20,599 nucleotides of DNA, taken from NCBI GenBank assembly GCA_024688095.1, contig JAILEJ010000027.1, positions 1-20,599 on the forward strand, given 5' to 3'. A program made the position numbers and the translations under genes. Positions 13,357 through 20,599 of the stretch are shown here, in pieces. A model generated the notes under the pieces. That model was not told where the DNA came from and ran no database searches. It saw nothing but the letters and a program-made list of their open reading frames with translations. This stretch comes from Butyrivibrio sp. GTDB lineage: Bacteria > Bacillota > Clostridia > Lachnospirales > Lachnospiraceae. Every line of letters starts with the position of its first letter. Position 1 is the stretch's first letter.

Positions 13357-15084
13357 TTAAGCAAGCTGGAAGAAGTTAATCTTATTGTTAAGTGTATCAG
13401 CAAGGTTCTTAAGATCTGATGCTGAGTTACTGATAAGGGTAAATGTTGCATTCAGTTCTTCCATAGATGCATTTGTCTCTTCTGTAGAAGCTGCATTCTG
13501 CTGAGAAATAGCTGAAAGCTCTGAAATAATATCAGTAAGCTTTTCTCTTGAAAGCTTAAGCAGATGAACCTTATCAGAAATAGTCTGTGTACTCTGATCT
13601 ACGTTGTTAACGTTATATACAACGCCGTCCATGTCCTTCTTTGTGCTGTTAAGCTGATTATTCTGAAGCTTGAATCCTTCATTTAACTTATCAATTGTAG
13701 CCATGCTTCTTGCAGAATCTTCCACAAGTGTTTCTACTATCTTATTGATTGATACAGCTGCTTTCTTGGACTCTTCTGCAAGATCTCCAATTTCATTTGC
13801 AACAACAGAGAATCCCTTACCATAATCACCTGCTCTTGAAGCTTCGATCTGAGCATTAAGTGAAAGAAGGTTAGTCTGAGCTGAAATCTCAGTAATAATA
13901 CTTGAAGCTTCTGATATTTCTTTGACTGCCTGGTTTGTATCCTTAATCTGGTGATCAATTTCCTTCATAGAATCCATAACTTCTTTATTCTGTTCCATAA
14001 GTGCATCAAGAGCTTCAACAGTTCTATTTGCGGCATTTAACATTTCTACAGTAGCACCTGAAAGATCATCAACACTAACGGTAATATCTTCGATGCTGTC
14101 ACCCATTTCATTTGTGTTTCCTACAGAATCTTCAACGTTTTCTGCCTGAGCTGTCGCACCTTTACTGATATCTCCAACAGCTTCTGTTACCTGATCTGAA
14201 ACCTGTGAAGCTGTTTCTGCTGATGTTGAAAGATATTCACCTGATTTTGTAACTTCACCTGAAAGTTCTATTGTTGTAGTAATAACGTCTGATAGTTTTT
14301 CTTTAAGATTAAGAGCACTTTCTGCAATAACACCAAGCTCATCTTTTCTTGCAACAGTTCCATCTTCGAAAGTAAATGAAAGGTCACCATCTTCAAGTTT
14401 CTTAAGACCCCCAACAATATCATCTATAACCTTCTTGGAAGATCTCATAAGGAAAAATCCTGTAGCAATTAAAATCACAACAAAAATAGCTGCTACTATA
14501 TTCATACTAAATGCAACACGTGCAATCTTTGCTTCAACGTCATCTGTATTTCTTCCTGCAAAAATCATACCAACAATTGTTCCATCATCATTCATTAATG
14601 GAGTGTAGTATGCATACCATGGTTTTCCACCAATTTCAAAGTTCTTGGCAAGATAATCCTGTCCATTAGTTGCAACTTCCTGTGTAACTTCATCAGATGC
14701 AGTTGTTCCTTCCATTCTCTTTCCAGTCTGACTATCTATCATTGTAGTTGCTGCTCTTACATTACCAAAAAATAATGTATATGAAATACCAGTCTTTACA
14801 GTAAGTTCATCAAGCTGTTTTACAAGCTGATCATGAACAGCAACATCACCCTTCATAAGGTTTCCTTCACTATCAACTGTCCAGTCGCCTTCCCACTCAT
14901 TAGTAACCTCATCTTCAAGCTGCATTGCTGCAGTATAGAGTTCTTCCTCAAAAGATGAGTAATAAGCTGTATTAATCTGAGTAAGACCTATAACTGTAAG
15001 TATAATTGCCATAGCACTTGCAAGTACTAATGTAATAATAATAATTGATCCAACTAATGATTTCTTTCTGTTTTTGATTTTCAT
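13357..15084 (-). CDS. Methyl-accepting chemotaxis protein with Cache-type sensor domain
   Basis: A membrane chemoreceptor of 575 residues that signals to CheA/CheW. Order: transmembrane helix 1 (about 10-33), extracytoplasmic single-Cache-like domain (about 35-190, with the GGKPWYAYYTPLMNDDGTIVGMIF core), transmembrane helix 2 (about 192-212), HAMP (about 213-262) and signalling coiled coil with the hairpin tip EISAQTNLLSLNAQIEASRAG (about 397-417) running to VVANEIGDLAEESKKAA. There is no CheR-binding pentapeptide at the end. I place the start at 15084, where GAGG precedes ATG by 6 bases and the signal-anchor begins; the same frame opens at 15198 but those 38 codons are a riboswitch and terminator. 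Expression is set by c-di-GMP through that riboswitch. No other chemotaxis gene is in the window, so it is an orphan receptor. Confidence 0.93.
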   Translation of the reverse strand: MKIKNRKKSLVGSIIIITLVLASAMAIILTVIGLTQINTAYYSSFEEELYTAAMQLEDEVTNEWEGDWTVDSEGNLMKGDVAVHDQLVKQLDELTVKTGISYTLFFGNVRAATTMIDSQTGKRMEGTTASDEVTQEVATNGQDYLAKNFEIGGKPWYAYYTPLMNDDGTIVGMIFAGRNTDDVEAKIARVAFSMNIVAAIFVVILIATGFFLMRSSKKVIDDIVGGLKKLEDGDLSFTFEDGTVARKDELGVIAESALNLKEKLSDVITTTIELSGEVTKSGEYLSTSAETASQVSDQVTEAVGDISKGATAQAENVEDSVGNTNEMGDSIEDITVSVDDLSGATVEMLNAANRTVEALDALMEQNKEVMDSMKEIDHQIKDTNQAVKEISEASSIITEISAQTNLLSLNAQIEASRAGDYGKGFSVVANEIGDLAEESKKAAVSINKIVETLVEDSARSMATIDKLNEGFKLQNNQLNSTKKDMDGVVYNVNNVDQSTQTISDKVHLLKLSREKLTDIISELSAISQQNAASTEETNASMEELNATFTLISNSASDLKNLADTLNNKINFFQLA

Positions 15085-15117
15085 AATTACCTCGTCTCCC
15101 ATTCTTAAATGAAAAAA

Positions 15118-15144
15118 AGCATGAAGAACTTCTGTCTCCATGCT
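15118..15144 (-). terminator. Riboswitch expression platform (intrinsic terminator)
   Basis: Minus strand stem AGCATGGAGA (15144-15135) with TCTTCATGCT (15127-15118), 10 bp with one G-U pair, 7-base loop, followed by six to seven U (15117-15112). It lies between the c-di-GMP aptamer and the chemoreceptor RBS. Confidence 0.85.
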
Positions 15145-15145
15145 G

Positions 15146-15232
15146 ATATATACGTTGCAACTGGCTGACATTTTAAAGTCCCTATAGCTTTGCGTCACAG
15201 GCTTTTACCTGCTTTGCCTAATATTTTTATAT
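15146..15232 (-). promoter_or_regulatory. c-di-GMP-I (GEMM-I) riboswitch aptamer
   Basis: On the minus strand the conserved GEMM-I signature appears in order: GGCAAA-GC, hairpin CAGG...CCTG, the invariant GTGACGCAAAGC, a GGGAC...GTC second hairpin, then CAGCCAGTTGC, enclosed by an AT-rich P1 (ATATA/TATAT). Followed by a terminator stem, it should switch the downstream chemoreceptor on or off with cyclic di-GMP level. Which direction depends on whether an antiterminator can form with the 3' P1 strand, which I could not resolve by eye. Confidence 0.9.
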
Positions 15233-15254
15233 GTCTCTTTTTTTACCATCGAAC

Positions 15255-15283
15255 ATAATAATCAATAAAAGAATTGAATGCAA
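15255..15283 (-). promoter_or_regulatory. Sigma-70 promoter upstream of the riboswitch
   Basis: Minus strand TTGCAT (15283-15278), 17-base spacer, TATTAT (15260-15255). Start near 15248, about 15 bases before the aptamer. Confidence 0.5.
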
Positions 15284-15342
15284 TATAATGTTGCCAAAAT
15301 TAATAATTCTTAAAAAAATATTCTTTATTTTTTCACTTTTTC

Positions 15343-16146
15343 TCATCCAGCTTTACTTCTTGGAATAACATATGGATCACCAGTTTCCGGGTCATTAATT
15401 ATTGTGCTGTCCATTCCATAAATTGTCTTCATAAGGTCTGGAGTAATTATGTCTTTAGGATTGCCTTCAGCTATAAGCTTTCCTTTTTTCATGGCAAAAA
15501 TGTGATCTGCATAACGTATAGAGAAATTAATATCATGAAGAATAGCTACAATTGTAGTTTTCCTTGCCTTATTTAGCTTTGCCAGGCAGTCAAGAATCTC
15601 AACCTGATATGCTATATCAAGGTAAGTTGTTGGCTCATCAAGAAGAAGTATATCTGTGTTCTGAGCAAGAACAAGTGCAATCCATACTCTCTGTCTTTGT
15701 CCACCTGATAATGAGTCTACACTCTTATCCGCAAGGTCTGTTACTCCCATAGCTTCCATAGCACAGGAAATTGCTTCGTAATCTTCTTTTCCAAGCTGTC
15801 CAAAAAAATTCTGATAGGGAAATCTTCCTCTGGCAACAAGTTCAGCTACTGTAATGCCTGAAGGAACTATAGGAGACTGAGGCAAAAGACCTATCTGCTT
15901 TGCAAGATGCTGTGTCTGCAACTCATAAATAGATTTACCATCTAAGAGTACATTACCTTTTTGGGGTTTTAAAAGTCTTGCAAAACTTTTTAATAAAGTA
16001 GACTTACCACAACCGTTTGGACCAATAAGAACACTGAACTTACCTGCAGGAATGTTTATATTCATATCCTTCAAAATAAGTTTCTCTTCATATCCAGTGC
16101 TAATATCCTGTGTATAAAATTCATGACTAAGTGCAATTTCACCCAT
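15343..16146 (-). CDS. Ferric-siderophore ABC transporter ATPase (FepC/FecE type)
   Basis: The cytoplasmic ATPase of an iron-complex importer, 267 residues. Motifs: Walker A GPNGCGKST (42-50), Q-loop LLPQSP (87-92), signature LSGGQRQR (146-153), Walker B DILLLDEPTTYLD (165-177), switch His204 in AILHDINF. The ATPTTYLDIAYQVE-like region after Walker B is characteristic of the FepC/FhuC/FecE branch. Its ATG overlaps the stop of the upstream permease by one base (TGATG), and GGAAGGGAG lies upstream, so translation is coupled. It is the last gene of the operon. The closest match in gene order is E. coli fepDGC. I see no clear terminator between it and the chemoreceptor promoter. Confidence 0.93.
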   Translation of the reverse strand: MGEIALSHEFYTQDISTGYEEKLILKDMNINIPAGKFSVLIGPNGCGKSTLLKSFARLLKPQKGNVLLDGKSIYELQTQHLAKQIGLLPQSPIVPSGITVAELVARGRFPYQNFFGQLGKEDYEAISCAMEAMGVTDLADKSVDSLSGGQRQRVWIALVLAQNTDILLLDEPTTYLDIAYQVEILDCLAKLNKARKTTIVAILHDINFSIRYADHIFAMKKGKLIAEGNPKDIITPDLMKTIYGMDSTIINDPETGDPYVIPRSKAG

Positions 16147-17183
16147 CAGATTTTTTCTCCCTTCCTGTTAAGGTTAAGTAATAAAAATAGTAAATATGGT
16201 GCTCCCAAAAGACCTGTAATTACACCAACCGGATAACTTGTTGCAAATAGATTTTTGCTGGCAAGTTCGGAAGCATAGACAAGAATTACTCCAACAAGAC
16301 CGGATAAAACCATTGTTCCGGAACTGTTAGGCAGAATTCTCTGTGCAATTGGACCAGACAAAAAAGCTACCGATGCAATTGGACCGGTTACCGCAGTTGC
16401 AGTTGCGCTAAGAATAAGTGCGCACAACATGCAGCATACACGCGTTGCAGTCAGAGGAACACCAAGTGCTTTGGCATACTCATCTCCAAGCTGCATCATA
16501 CCAAGATATCTGTTACATATAAATAAAAGTCCTGATGCTATAACTGTTACTACAAGTGTTACCGGGATATCTGAAAGCTGAACTGAATTCAGACTTCCTC
16601 TAAGCCATCTAAGAGCTGTAGCAACATCATATTCAGACCCCACAAGCAGCATCCACGATATAAGCGCATTTAGAATAGCCTGAAATCCAATACCTATAAG
16701 TATCATTCTGCTGCTGAATGATTTGCCTCGTCCTGATAATAAAAGGATTGCACCAGTTATAATAAGTCCTGCAACTACTGCAAAAAAAGAAGCGAAAGGT
16801 CCACTGATTCCAAGTATGAGAATACAAAAAACTGCCGCTGCTGAAGAACCTGCAGTGACGCCTATAATATCAGGTGATGCCAGAGGATTCCTTAATAGAT
16901 TTTGAAAAGTATAGCCGGATATTCCAAAAGCGAAACCAGCAAGTCCTCCAACAACTAGTTTAGGGAATCTTAATGTTTTAATTGTATATGCTCCACCCTT
17001 GCTGTCATTACTAAAAAGGTAGTTTATAACCTCATGCACAGAATAATTGGTATTTCCAAGCATCATCATAAGTAATCCTAGAACAGCCACAATCAAAAGC
17101 ATAAGGGCTATACACAAAATCGTTTTATTCTTTTGCCTTATATATATTTTTCTTAAATTATTTTCCAAACTGATTTCGGTCAT
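16146..17183 (-). CDS. FecCD-family iron-complex permease, second subunit (FepG type)
   Basis: A polytopic membrane protein of 345 residues with about ten hydrophobic spans, the first after a basic N-terminus (about 22-42). The family motif GISGYTFQNLLRNPLASPDIIG (about 80-101) and the late ATAVTGPIASVAFLSGPIAQRIL loop (ATPase contact) are visible. It would pair with the permease encoded just upstream to form the heterodimeric channel, driven by the ATPase downstream. AGGAG for its start lies inside the last codons of the upstream gene (gap 3 bases to stop). Confidence 0.92.
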   Translation of the reverse strand: MTEISLENNLRKIYIRQKNKTILCIALMLLIVAVLGLLMMMLGNTNYSVHEVINYLFSNDSKGGAYTIKTLRFPKLVVGGLAGFAFGISGYTFQNLLRNPLASPDIIGVTAGSSAAAVFCILILGISGPFASFFAVVAGLIITGAILLLSGRGKSFSSRMILIGIGFQAILNALISWMLLVGSEYDVATALRWLRGSLNSVQLSDIPVTLVVTVIASGLLFICNRYLGMMQLGDEYAKALGVPLTATRVCCMLCALILSATATAVTGPIASVAFLSGPIAQRILPNSSGTMVLSGLVGVILVYASELASKNLFATSYPVGVITGLLGAPYLLFLLLNLNRKGEKI

Positions 17184-17186
17184 ATA

Positions 17187-18203
17187 TCAAATACTCCTGG
17201 CTTTTGTTTTCCATACAATCCAGATAAAAACAGGTGCGCCAACAATCGCTGTTATTATTCCAACTTCAAGTTCACCTGGTCTTCCAAGTACTCTTCCAAT
17301 AACATCAGAAAATGTGAGGAGACCTGCACCACCGATTGCAGACATAGGAACAATAATACGCATATCATTATTAAAAAGCTGTCTTACAATATGTGGAAGC
17401 ATTAGTCCGACAAATCCTATTGGTCCTGCGAGGGCTGTGACCGCCGCGCACAGAAGAACACCTGCTACTGCAGATACAAGTCTTATCTGTCCCACTTTGA
17501 CACCTAATGAAACTGCCATTTCATCGCCCAAAGACAAGGCATTTAAAGGTGCCGCACAAAAAATAGCAAGAACAAACCCAACTACCATAAATGGTATCAA
17601 AAGTTTTACATCATCCCATGTTGCGCCACTTATACTTCCAACCTGCCAGAATCTGAATTCCTTCATAACCTGAGAATCCGGAAGCATAATGGTATTTACC
17701 AAAGCTCCCAGAGCTGTTGATACTGCAGCACCGGCAAGTGCAAGCTTAATCGAGTTTGCACCGCCATAACCAACAGATGCAATTCCATAGACAAAAAAAG
17801 CCGTTAAAAGAGCTCCTATAAACGAAAGCCCAATAAGCCTTATCCCTGAAGAAATATTAAGATATGCAATTCCTATGACCACAAGGAGTGATGCTCCTGT
17901 ATTTACTCCAAGTATACTTGGATCTGCAATTGGATTTCTGGTAATAGACTGCATCAAAGCGCCTGAAATTCCAAGGGCAGCACCAGCCAGAATTCCAAAA
18001 ATTGTCCTTGGAATTCTGGCTGAAATTACTGCTACAAGGAAAGCATCATCATTTGTTCCGTCAAAATATCCGATAATATCATTTATAGGAATACTTTTAC
18101 TCCCATAAGCAATAGAGATTGCAATTCCAACTAAAACAAAAATGATTTCTATAACCAGACCAACTATTATTTTTAAATTAGCTAATCTATTATGCTTTTC
18201 CAT
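17187..18203 (-). CDS. FecCD-family iron-complex permease, first subunit (FepD type)
   Basis: A polytopic inner-membrane protein of 338 residues: first span at about 12-32, motif GAALGISGALMQSITRNPIADP (about 76-97) followed by SILGVNTGASLLV, and the C-terminal TALAGPIGFVGLMLPHIVRQL motif (about 256-276), which is the strongest match to the classic FecCD coupling region. Its RBS (GAGAAAAG) is weak for this window, and it follows the binding-protein gene by 54 bases. With its partner it forms the translocation pathway for ferric siderophore. Confidence 0.92.
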   Translation of the reverse strand: MEKHNRLANLKIIVGLVIEIIFVLVGIAISIAYGSKSIPINDIIGYFDGTNDDAFLVAVISARIPRTIFGILAGAALGISGALMQSITRNPIADPSILGVNTGASLLVVIGIAYLNISSGIRLIGLSFIGALLTAFFVYGIASVGYGGANSIKLALAGAAVSTALGALVNTIMLPDSQVMKEFRFWQVGSISGATWDDVKLLIPFMVVGFVLAIFCAAPLNALSLGDEMAVSLGVKVGQIRLVSAVAGVLLCAAVTALAGPIGFVGLMLPHIVRQLFNNDMRIIVPMSAIGGAGLLTFSDVIGRVLGRPGELEVGIITAIVGAPVFIWIVWKTKARSI

Positions 18204-18257
18204 TTGTTTTTTATTCTTTTCTCAATTTTATATTAAAAGTTTTGCTCGTAAATTTTT

Positions 18258-19397
18258 TTACTGAATTTTTTCAGCTGCATCATTTAATGCCTTAAGATAA
18301 TCATCGATGCAGTAAGGAATAGATAAAACTGTTGGTGTACTAGCAGCTGCAAGAACATCATTAGAATCAAGAAGTACAAAAGCACCGTTCTGAACAGCAG
18401 GAATATTTGCAAATCTGCCATCAGCCTGAATTGCATCTACAAGTGTCTCTGTCCCATAAGTAATAATAATGTCTACATCATTTAATACATCTGCATTTTC
18501 TGCACTTACTGTAATAGAGAACTGAGTAGGATCAGTAATAAGTCCATTTACACTATCTGGTGTAACAAATCCAAGATCCCCAAGGAATGCAGCTCTTGGA
18601 TCATTGTTTGTATAAATATAAAATGTTCCAAGATCATCTTCTGACAACCAGAAAAATGCAACCTTTTTGCCTTCAAGATCAGGATACTCTGCAAGTTTCT
18701 CAGCTATAAGTGTCTCTGTCTCTTCTACCAAAGCTTTTCCCTCAGCTTCAAGGCCAAGAGCTGTAGCATCATTTATAGTTTCTTCCTGCCAAGTTGTTGT
18801 CCATGCAATTTCAGGATAAGCAACAACAGGAGCTATTTCGCTTAATCTGTCATACTCTTCCTGACTAATCCCTGAATATGCTGCAAGAATTACATCTGGA
18901 GCACAATCAGCAATTGCTTCATAATCCCATCCATCTGTGTCAGCAAAAACATTTGGCACTGCACCAAGATCTTCGAAGGCCTGAGCTGTCCATGCAAGAA
19001 GTCCGTTCTCATCTCTAGGACCAAAGTTTGCTTCTGAAATACCAACCGGTACAACACCAAGAGCAAGTGGTACATCAGGATTTCCCCATGCGATGGCAAC
19101 TACATTTTCAGGTTTGCTCTCAATTACAGTTTCGCCAAGACCATGCTGTATTGTAATAGGAAATTCTGCAGAAGTAGATTCCTCATCTACGTTTTCTTCA
19201 TCTACTGTTTCCTCAACTGCATTGTCATCTTCGTTTTCTCCGGCTGACTCTTCTGTACCAGCAGAATCTTCATATACTTCGCTACTTTCTACAGATGCTT
19301 CTGATGAAGTATTATCTGCTTCCGCTGATGCTCCACATCCAACAGCACCAATTGTCATTGTTACTGCAGTAAGTAATGATACGATTTTCTTTTTCAT
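18258..19397 (-). CDS. Iron-siderophore ABC transporter binding lipoprotein (FepB/FecB type)
   Basis: The extracytoplasmic receptor for a ferric-siderophore-like ligand, 379 residues. Signal peptide with lipobox AVGC (Cys21), then an unusually acidic Ser/Glu linker (about 25-75), then the periplasmic-binding (PeriBP/TroA-like) fold: ENVVAIAWGNPDVPLALGVVPVG, DGWDYEAIADCAPDVILAAYSGIS (the helix/strand pair typical of class-III receptors) and TTTWQEE. RBS GAGGAG precedes ATG. It is the first gene of the binding protein - permease - permease - ATPase operon, behind two palindromic candidate metalloregulator sites. The ligand (catecholate, hydroxamate, heme-like) cannot be decided from sequence. 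Confidence 0.9.
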   Translation of the reverse strand: MKKKIVSLLTAVTMTIGAVGCGASAEADNTSSEASVESSEVYEDSAGTEESAGENEDDNAVEETVDEENVDEESTSAEFPITIQHGLGETVIESKPENVVAIAWGNPDVPLALGVVPVGISEANFGPRDENGLLAWTAQAFEDLGAVPNVFADTDGWDYEAIADCAPDVILAAYSGISQEEYDRLSEIAPVVAYPEIAWTTTWQEETINDATALGLEAEGKALVEETETLIAEKLAEYPDLEGKKVAFFWLSEDDLGTFYIYTNNDPRAAFLGDLGFVTPDSVNGLITDPTQFSITVSAENADVLNDVDIIITYGTETLVDAIQADGRFANIPAVQNGAFVLLDSNDVLAAASTPTVLSIPYCIDDYLKALNDAAEKIQ

Positions 19398-19435
19398 AAT
19401 TTTCTCCTCTTTAAGTAATGAATTTTTGTATATTT

Positions 19436-19451
19436 GTTAGCAATAAGCAAC
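19436..19451. promoter_or_regulatory. Candidate metalloregulator operator, proximal site
   Basis: GTTAGCAATAAGCAAC. Read on the minus strand it differs from the distal site at 2 of 16 positions. It lies 39 bases upstream of the iron-receptor ATG. Confidence 0.4.
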
Positions 19452-19501
19452 ATTAATCCCCAATATATAGGCATTCTGTATTGCAAAAAACATTTTTTGG
19501 C

Positions 19502-19517
19502 GTTAGTTATTGCTAAC
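19502..19517. promoter_or_regulatory. Candidate metalloregulator operator, distal site
   Basis: GTTAG-TTATTG-CTAAC, with perfect 5-base arms. The half sites recall DtxR/IdeR-type iron boxes (GTTAG/CTAAC), though the spacing differs from the classical box, so the regulator is uncertain. No Fur-like box was seen. Confidence 0.45.
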
Positions 19518-19583
19518 TCCCGATATATTCTCATATTTTTAGATTGCTGTCAATAAAATCTAGTCAAATCAAAAAAAATTATT

Positions 19584-19646
19584 AAAAAGAAAATGCATAC
19601 CTGATATAACTTATATTTAAGTCAAATCAGACATGCATTTTATTTA
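19584..19646 (-). terminator. Long palindromic repeat copy 2, terminator of the acetyltransferase gene
   Basis: The same 63-base element as at 9902-9964, about 80% identical without gaps. The arms ATGCATACCTGA / TCAGACATGCAT mismatch twice on the plus strand, but the minus-strand RNA has two G-U pairs instead, so the fold is kept for leftward transcription. It is followed on the minus strand by TTTTCTTTTT and then eight T. Confidence 0.65.
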
Positions 19647-19714
19647 TTGTATGTCGTTAATTATTTGTTTTGCGATATTATATATGCAATCCAGAATCCT
19701 TTTCCGGAAGCATA

Positions 19715-20551
19715 TCATAATTCAACATCATCTACTTTATTTAAAACTGCAGCCCAGCTCATACTCTCCTGCTCGATCATAATGTCACCTTTAAACATCT
19801 TGTTTAACGACTTTGTGATTCTTTCATTACCCTCTGCATAGCAGATTTTCTTAATAACATCACTTTTAGTTTTAACAGCTTTTATAAATGCTGCAATCAT
19901 TGTCATAACTTCAAGGCTTCCATTTCCACCTGAACTCATTAAAAGAGTGATGTATACTGTGTCAGCATTAAGTTTTGCAAGAAGTACTCCTGCTGGAGAA
20001 TCATTAAAGTAAACTGTAAATGACAGACCAGGATCATACTCGCCTTCTGCAAAAAGAGCTTTTGAAAAGCCTTCCTTCTTAGCAAGTTCAATTATTTTTT
20101 TCCTATCATCCTTACCAATCTTGTCGAAATATTTGCACTGATAAGCAGTATACTTTTCTTCAATCTTTTTTAGACCATCAGATTCTACGAGACTATCTGT
20201 TCGAAAACTCATAATTGGCATCGTCGGTGCACATGTAAATCCTGCGTCTTCCAAAAATGAGACTATATCCTCATCTTCATCAAAATATGCAAGAAACTTA
20301 GTTATACCATGCTTTTGCATGGCTTTTTTTGCAGTGTTAAGCATAAGAGTTCCTGCACCTTTTCTTCTATATTCATCAAGAACCTCTATGTGTTTTAGAT
20401 AGCAGATATCATCTTCAACCTCATATACAGATGCTCCTATTGCCTCACCATCTTCAATAATGCCAAGTGCTCCATTTCCCTGGGACATAGTTTCTCCCAG
20501 GAACATTTCAAAATAAGGAAAATTCTTTTTCCCAATTCTTGTGATTTCCAT
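19715..20551 (-). CDS. GNAT-family N-acetyltransferase
   Basis: An acetyl-CoA-dependent acyltransferase of 278 residues. The N-terminal half is a GNAT domain: YLKHIEVLDEYRRKGAGTLML (about 51-71) contains strand 4 and the acetyl-CoA pyrophosphate loop R-R-K-G-A-G (62-67), followed by FLAYFDEDED and FLEDAGF. The C-terminal half (about 125-278) looks like a second, degenerate GNAT-like or helper domain (VYFNDSPAGVLLAKL, VYITLLMSS). The start is placed at 20551, where GAGGGGGA precedes ATG; an earlier ATG at 20578 lacks an RBS and its codons contain this Shine-Dalgarno sequence. Substrate unknown. Its transcript ends at the palindromic repeat. Confidence 0.85.
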   Translation of the reverse strand: MEITRIGKKNFPYFEMFLGETMSQGNGALGIIEDGEAIGASVYEVEDDICYLKHIEVLDEYRRKGAGTLMLNTAKKAMQKHGITKFLAYFDEDEDIVSFLEDAGFTCAPTMPIMSFRTDSLVESDGLKKIEEKYTAYQCKYFDKIGKDDRKKIIELAKKEGFSKALFAEGEYDPGLSFTVYFNDSPAGVLLAKLNADTVYITLLMSSGGNGSLEVMTMIAAFIKAVKTKSDVIKKICYAEGNERITKSLNKMFKGDIMIEQESMSWAAVLNKVDDVEL

Positions 20552-20599
20552 ATAAAAATCCCCCTCATCATAACTCATAATATAATCAGCAATTTAACT

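Larger units (their letters stand above)
19398..19714. other. 317-base intergenic region upstream of the iron operon
   Basis: It contains the two 16-base GTTAG...AAC sites (19436, 19502), a possible weak promoter between them (minus TGTTTT, 17, TATATA), the second copy of the long palindrome (19584-19646) and a short hairpin just after the acetyltransferase stop (about 19682-19716). No gene seen. Confidence 0.6.

Noticed and set aside
15085..15198. 38-residue N-terminal extension of the chemoreceptor
   Set aside because: The bases encode the c-di-GMP riboswitch and terminator; the RBS and signal-anchor fit ATG 15084.
17047..17673. 208-residue plus-strand open frame over the two iron permease genes
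   Set aside because: Shadow of the FecCD genes: low-complexity Ile/Pro/Ser composition, no RBS, and both minus-strand genes are clear family members.
19951..19965. Further GTATAC-containing words (also near 5824 and 20150)
   Set aside because: They lie inside coding sequence, do not match the full TGTATACA and are not near promoters.

Overview
The window is AT-rich bacterial DNA with short intergenic gaps, strong AGGAGG-type ribosome binding sites and Gram-positive lipoproteins. Gene content and style point to a Clostridia-class Firmicute, most likely a Lachnospiraceae member. This is inferred from style and families; no rRNA or tRNA is present. All protein genes are on the minus strand except one GntR-family regulator.

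Region 1 (about 1-9900) is a nitrogen-catabolism island. Reading leftward from the regulator there is a five-gene unit: RocB-like M20 hydrolase, iron-containing alcohol dehydrogenase, class-III aminotransferase, DDAH/arginine-deiminase-type guanidino hydrolase, cytidylate-kinase-like protein. It is followed by a separately promoted polar amino-acid ABC importer (ATPase, permease, binding lipoprotein). The divergent GntR/FCD regulator (9209-9883) sits next to the operon. The palindrome TGTATACA occurs four times in the window, two copies at each of the two control regions (3022-3115 and 9086-9190), at or near TTGACA/TTGCAA-type promoters. Importer, enzymes and regulator therefore look like one regulon for uptake and breakdown of arginine or a modified guanidino compound. 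Both target operons also carry a 13-bp stem terminator hairpin between promoter and first gene.

Region 2 (about 9900-13300) holds poorly characterised genes: a 50-residue DUF1232/YkvA-like protein (missed by length-limited gene calling), a 137-residue helical protein, and a 692-residue highly charged protein that I do not recognise.

Region 3 (13298-15283) is a methyl-accepting chemotaxis protein controlled by a c-di-GMP-I (GEMM-I) riboswitch with an intrinsic terminator as expression platform. The long reading frame starting at 15198 runs through the riboswitch; the real start is 15084.

Region 4 (15343-19517) is a four-gene ferric-siderophore-type ABC importer (lipoprotein, two FecCD permeases, ATPase) with two near-identical 16-bp palindromic sites upstream that look like metalloregulator operators. 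The right edge carries a GNAT acetyltransferase (start 20551) ending in a hairpin that is a second copy of the long palindrome found after the GntR gene.
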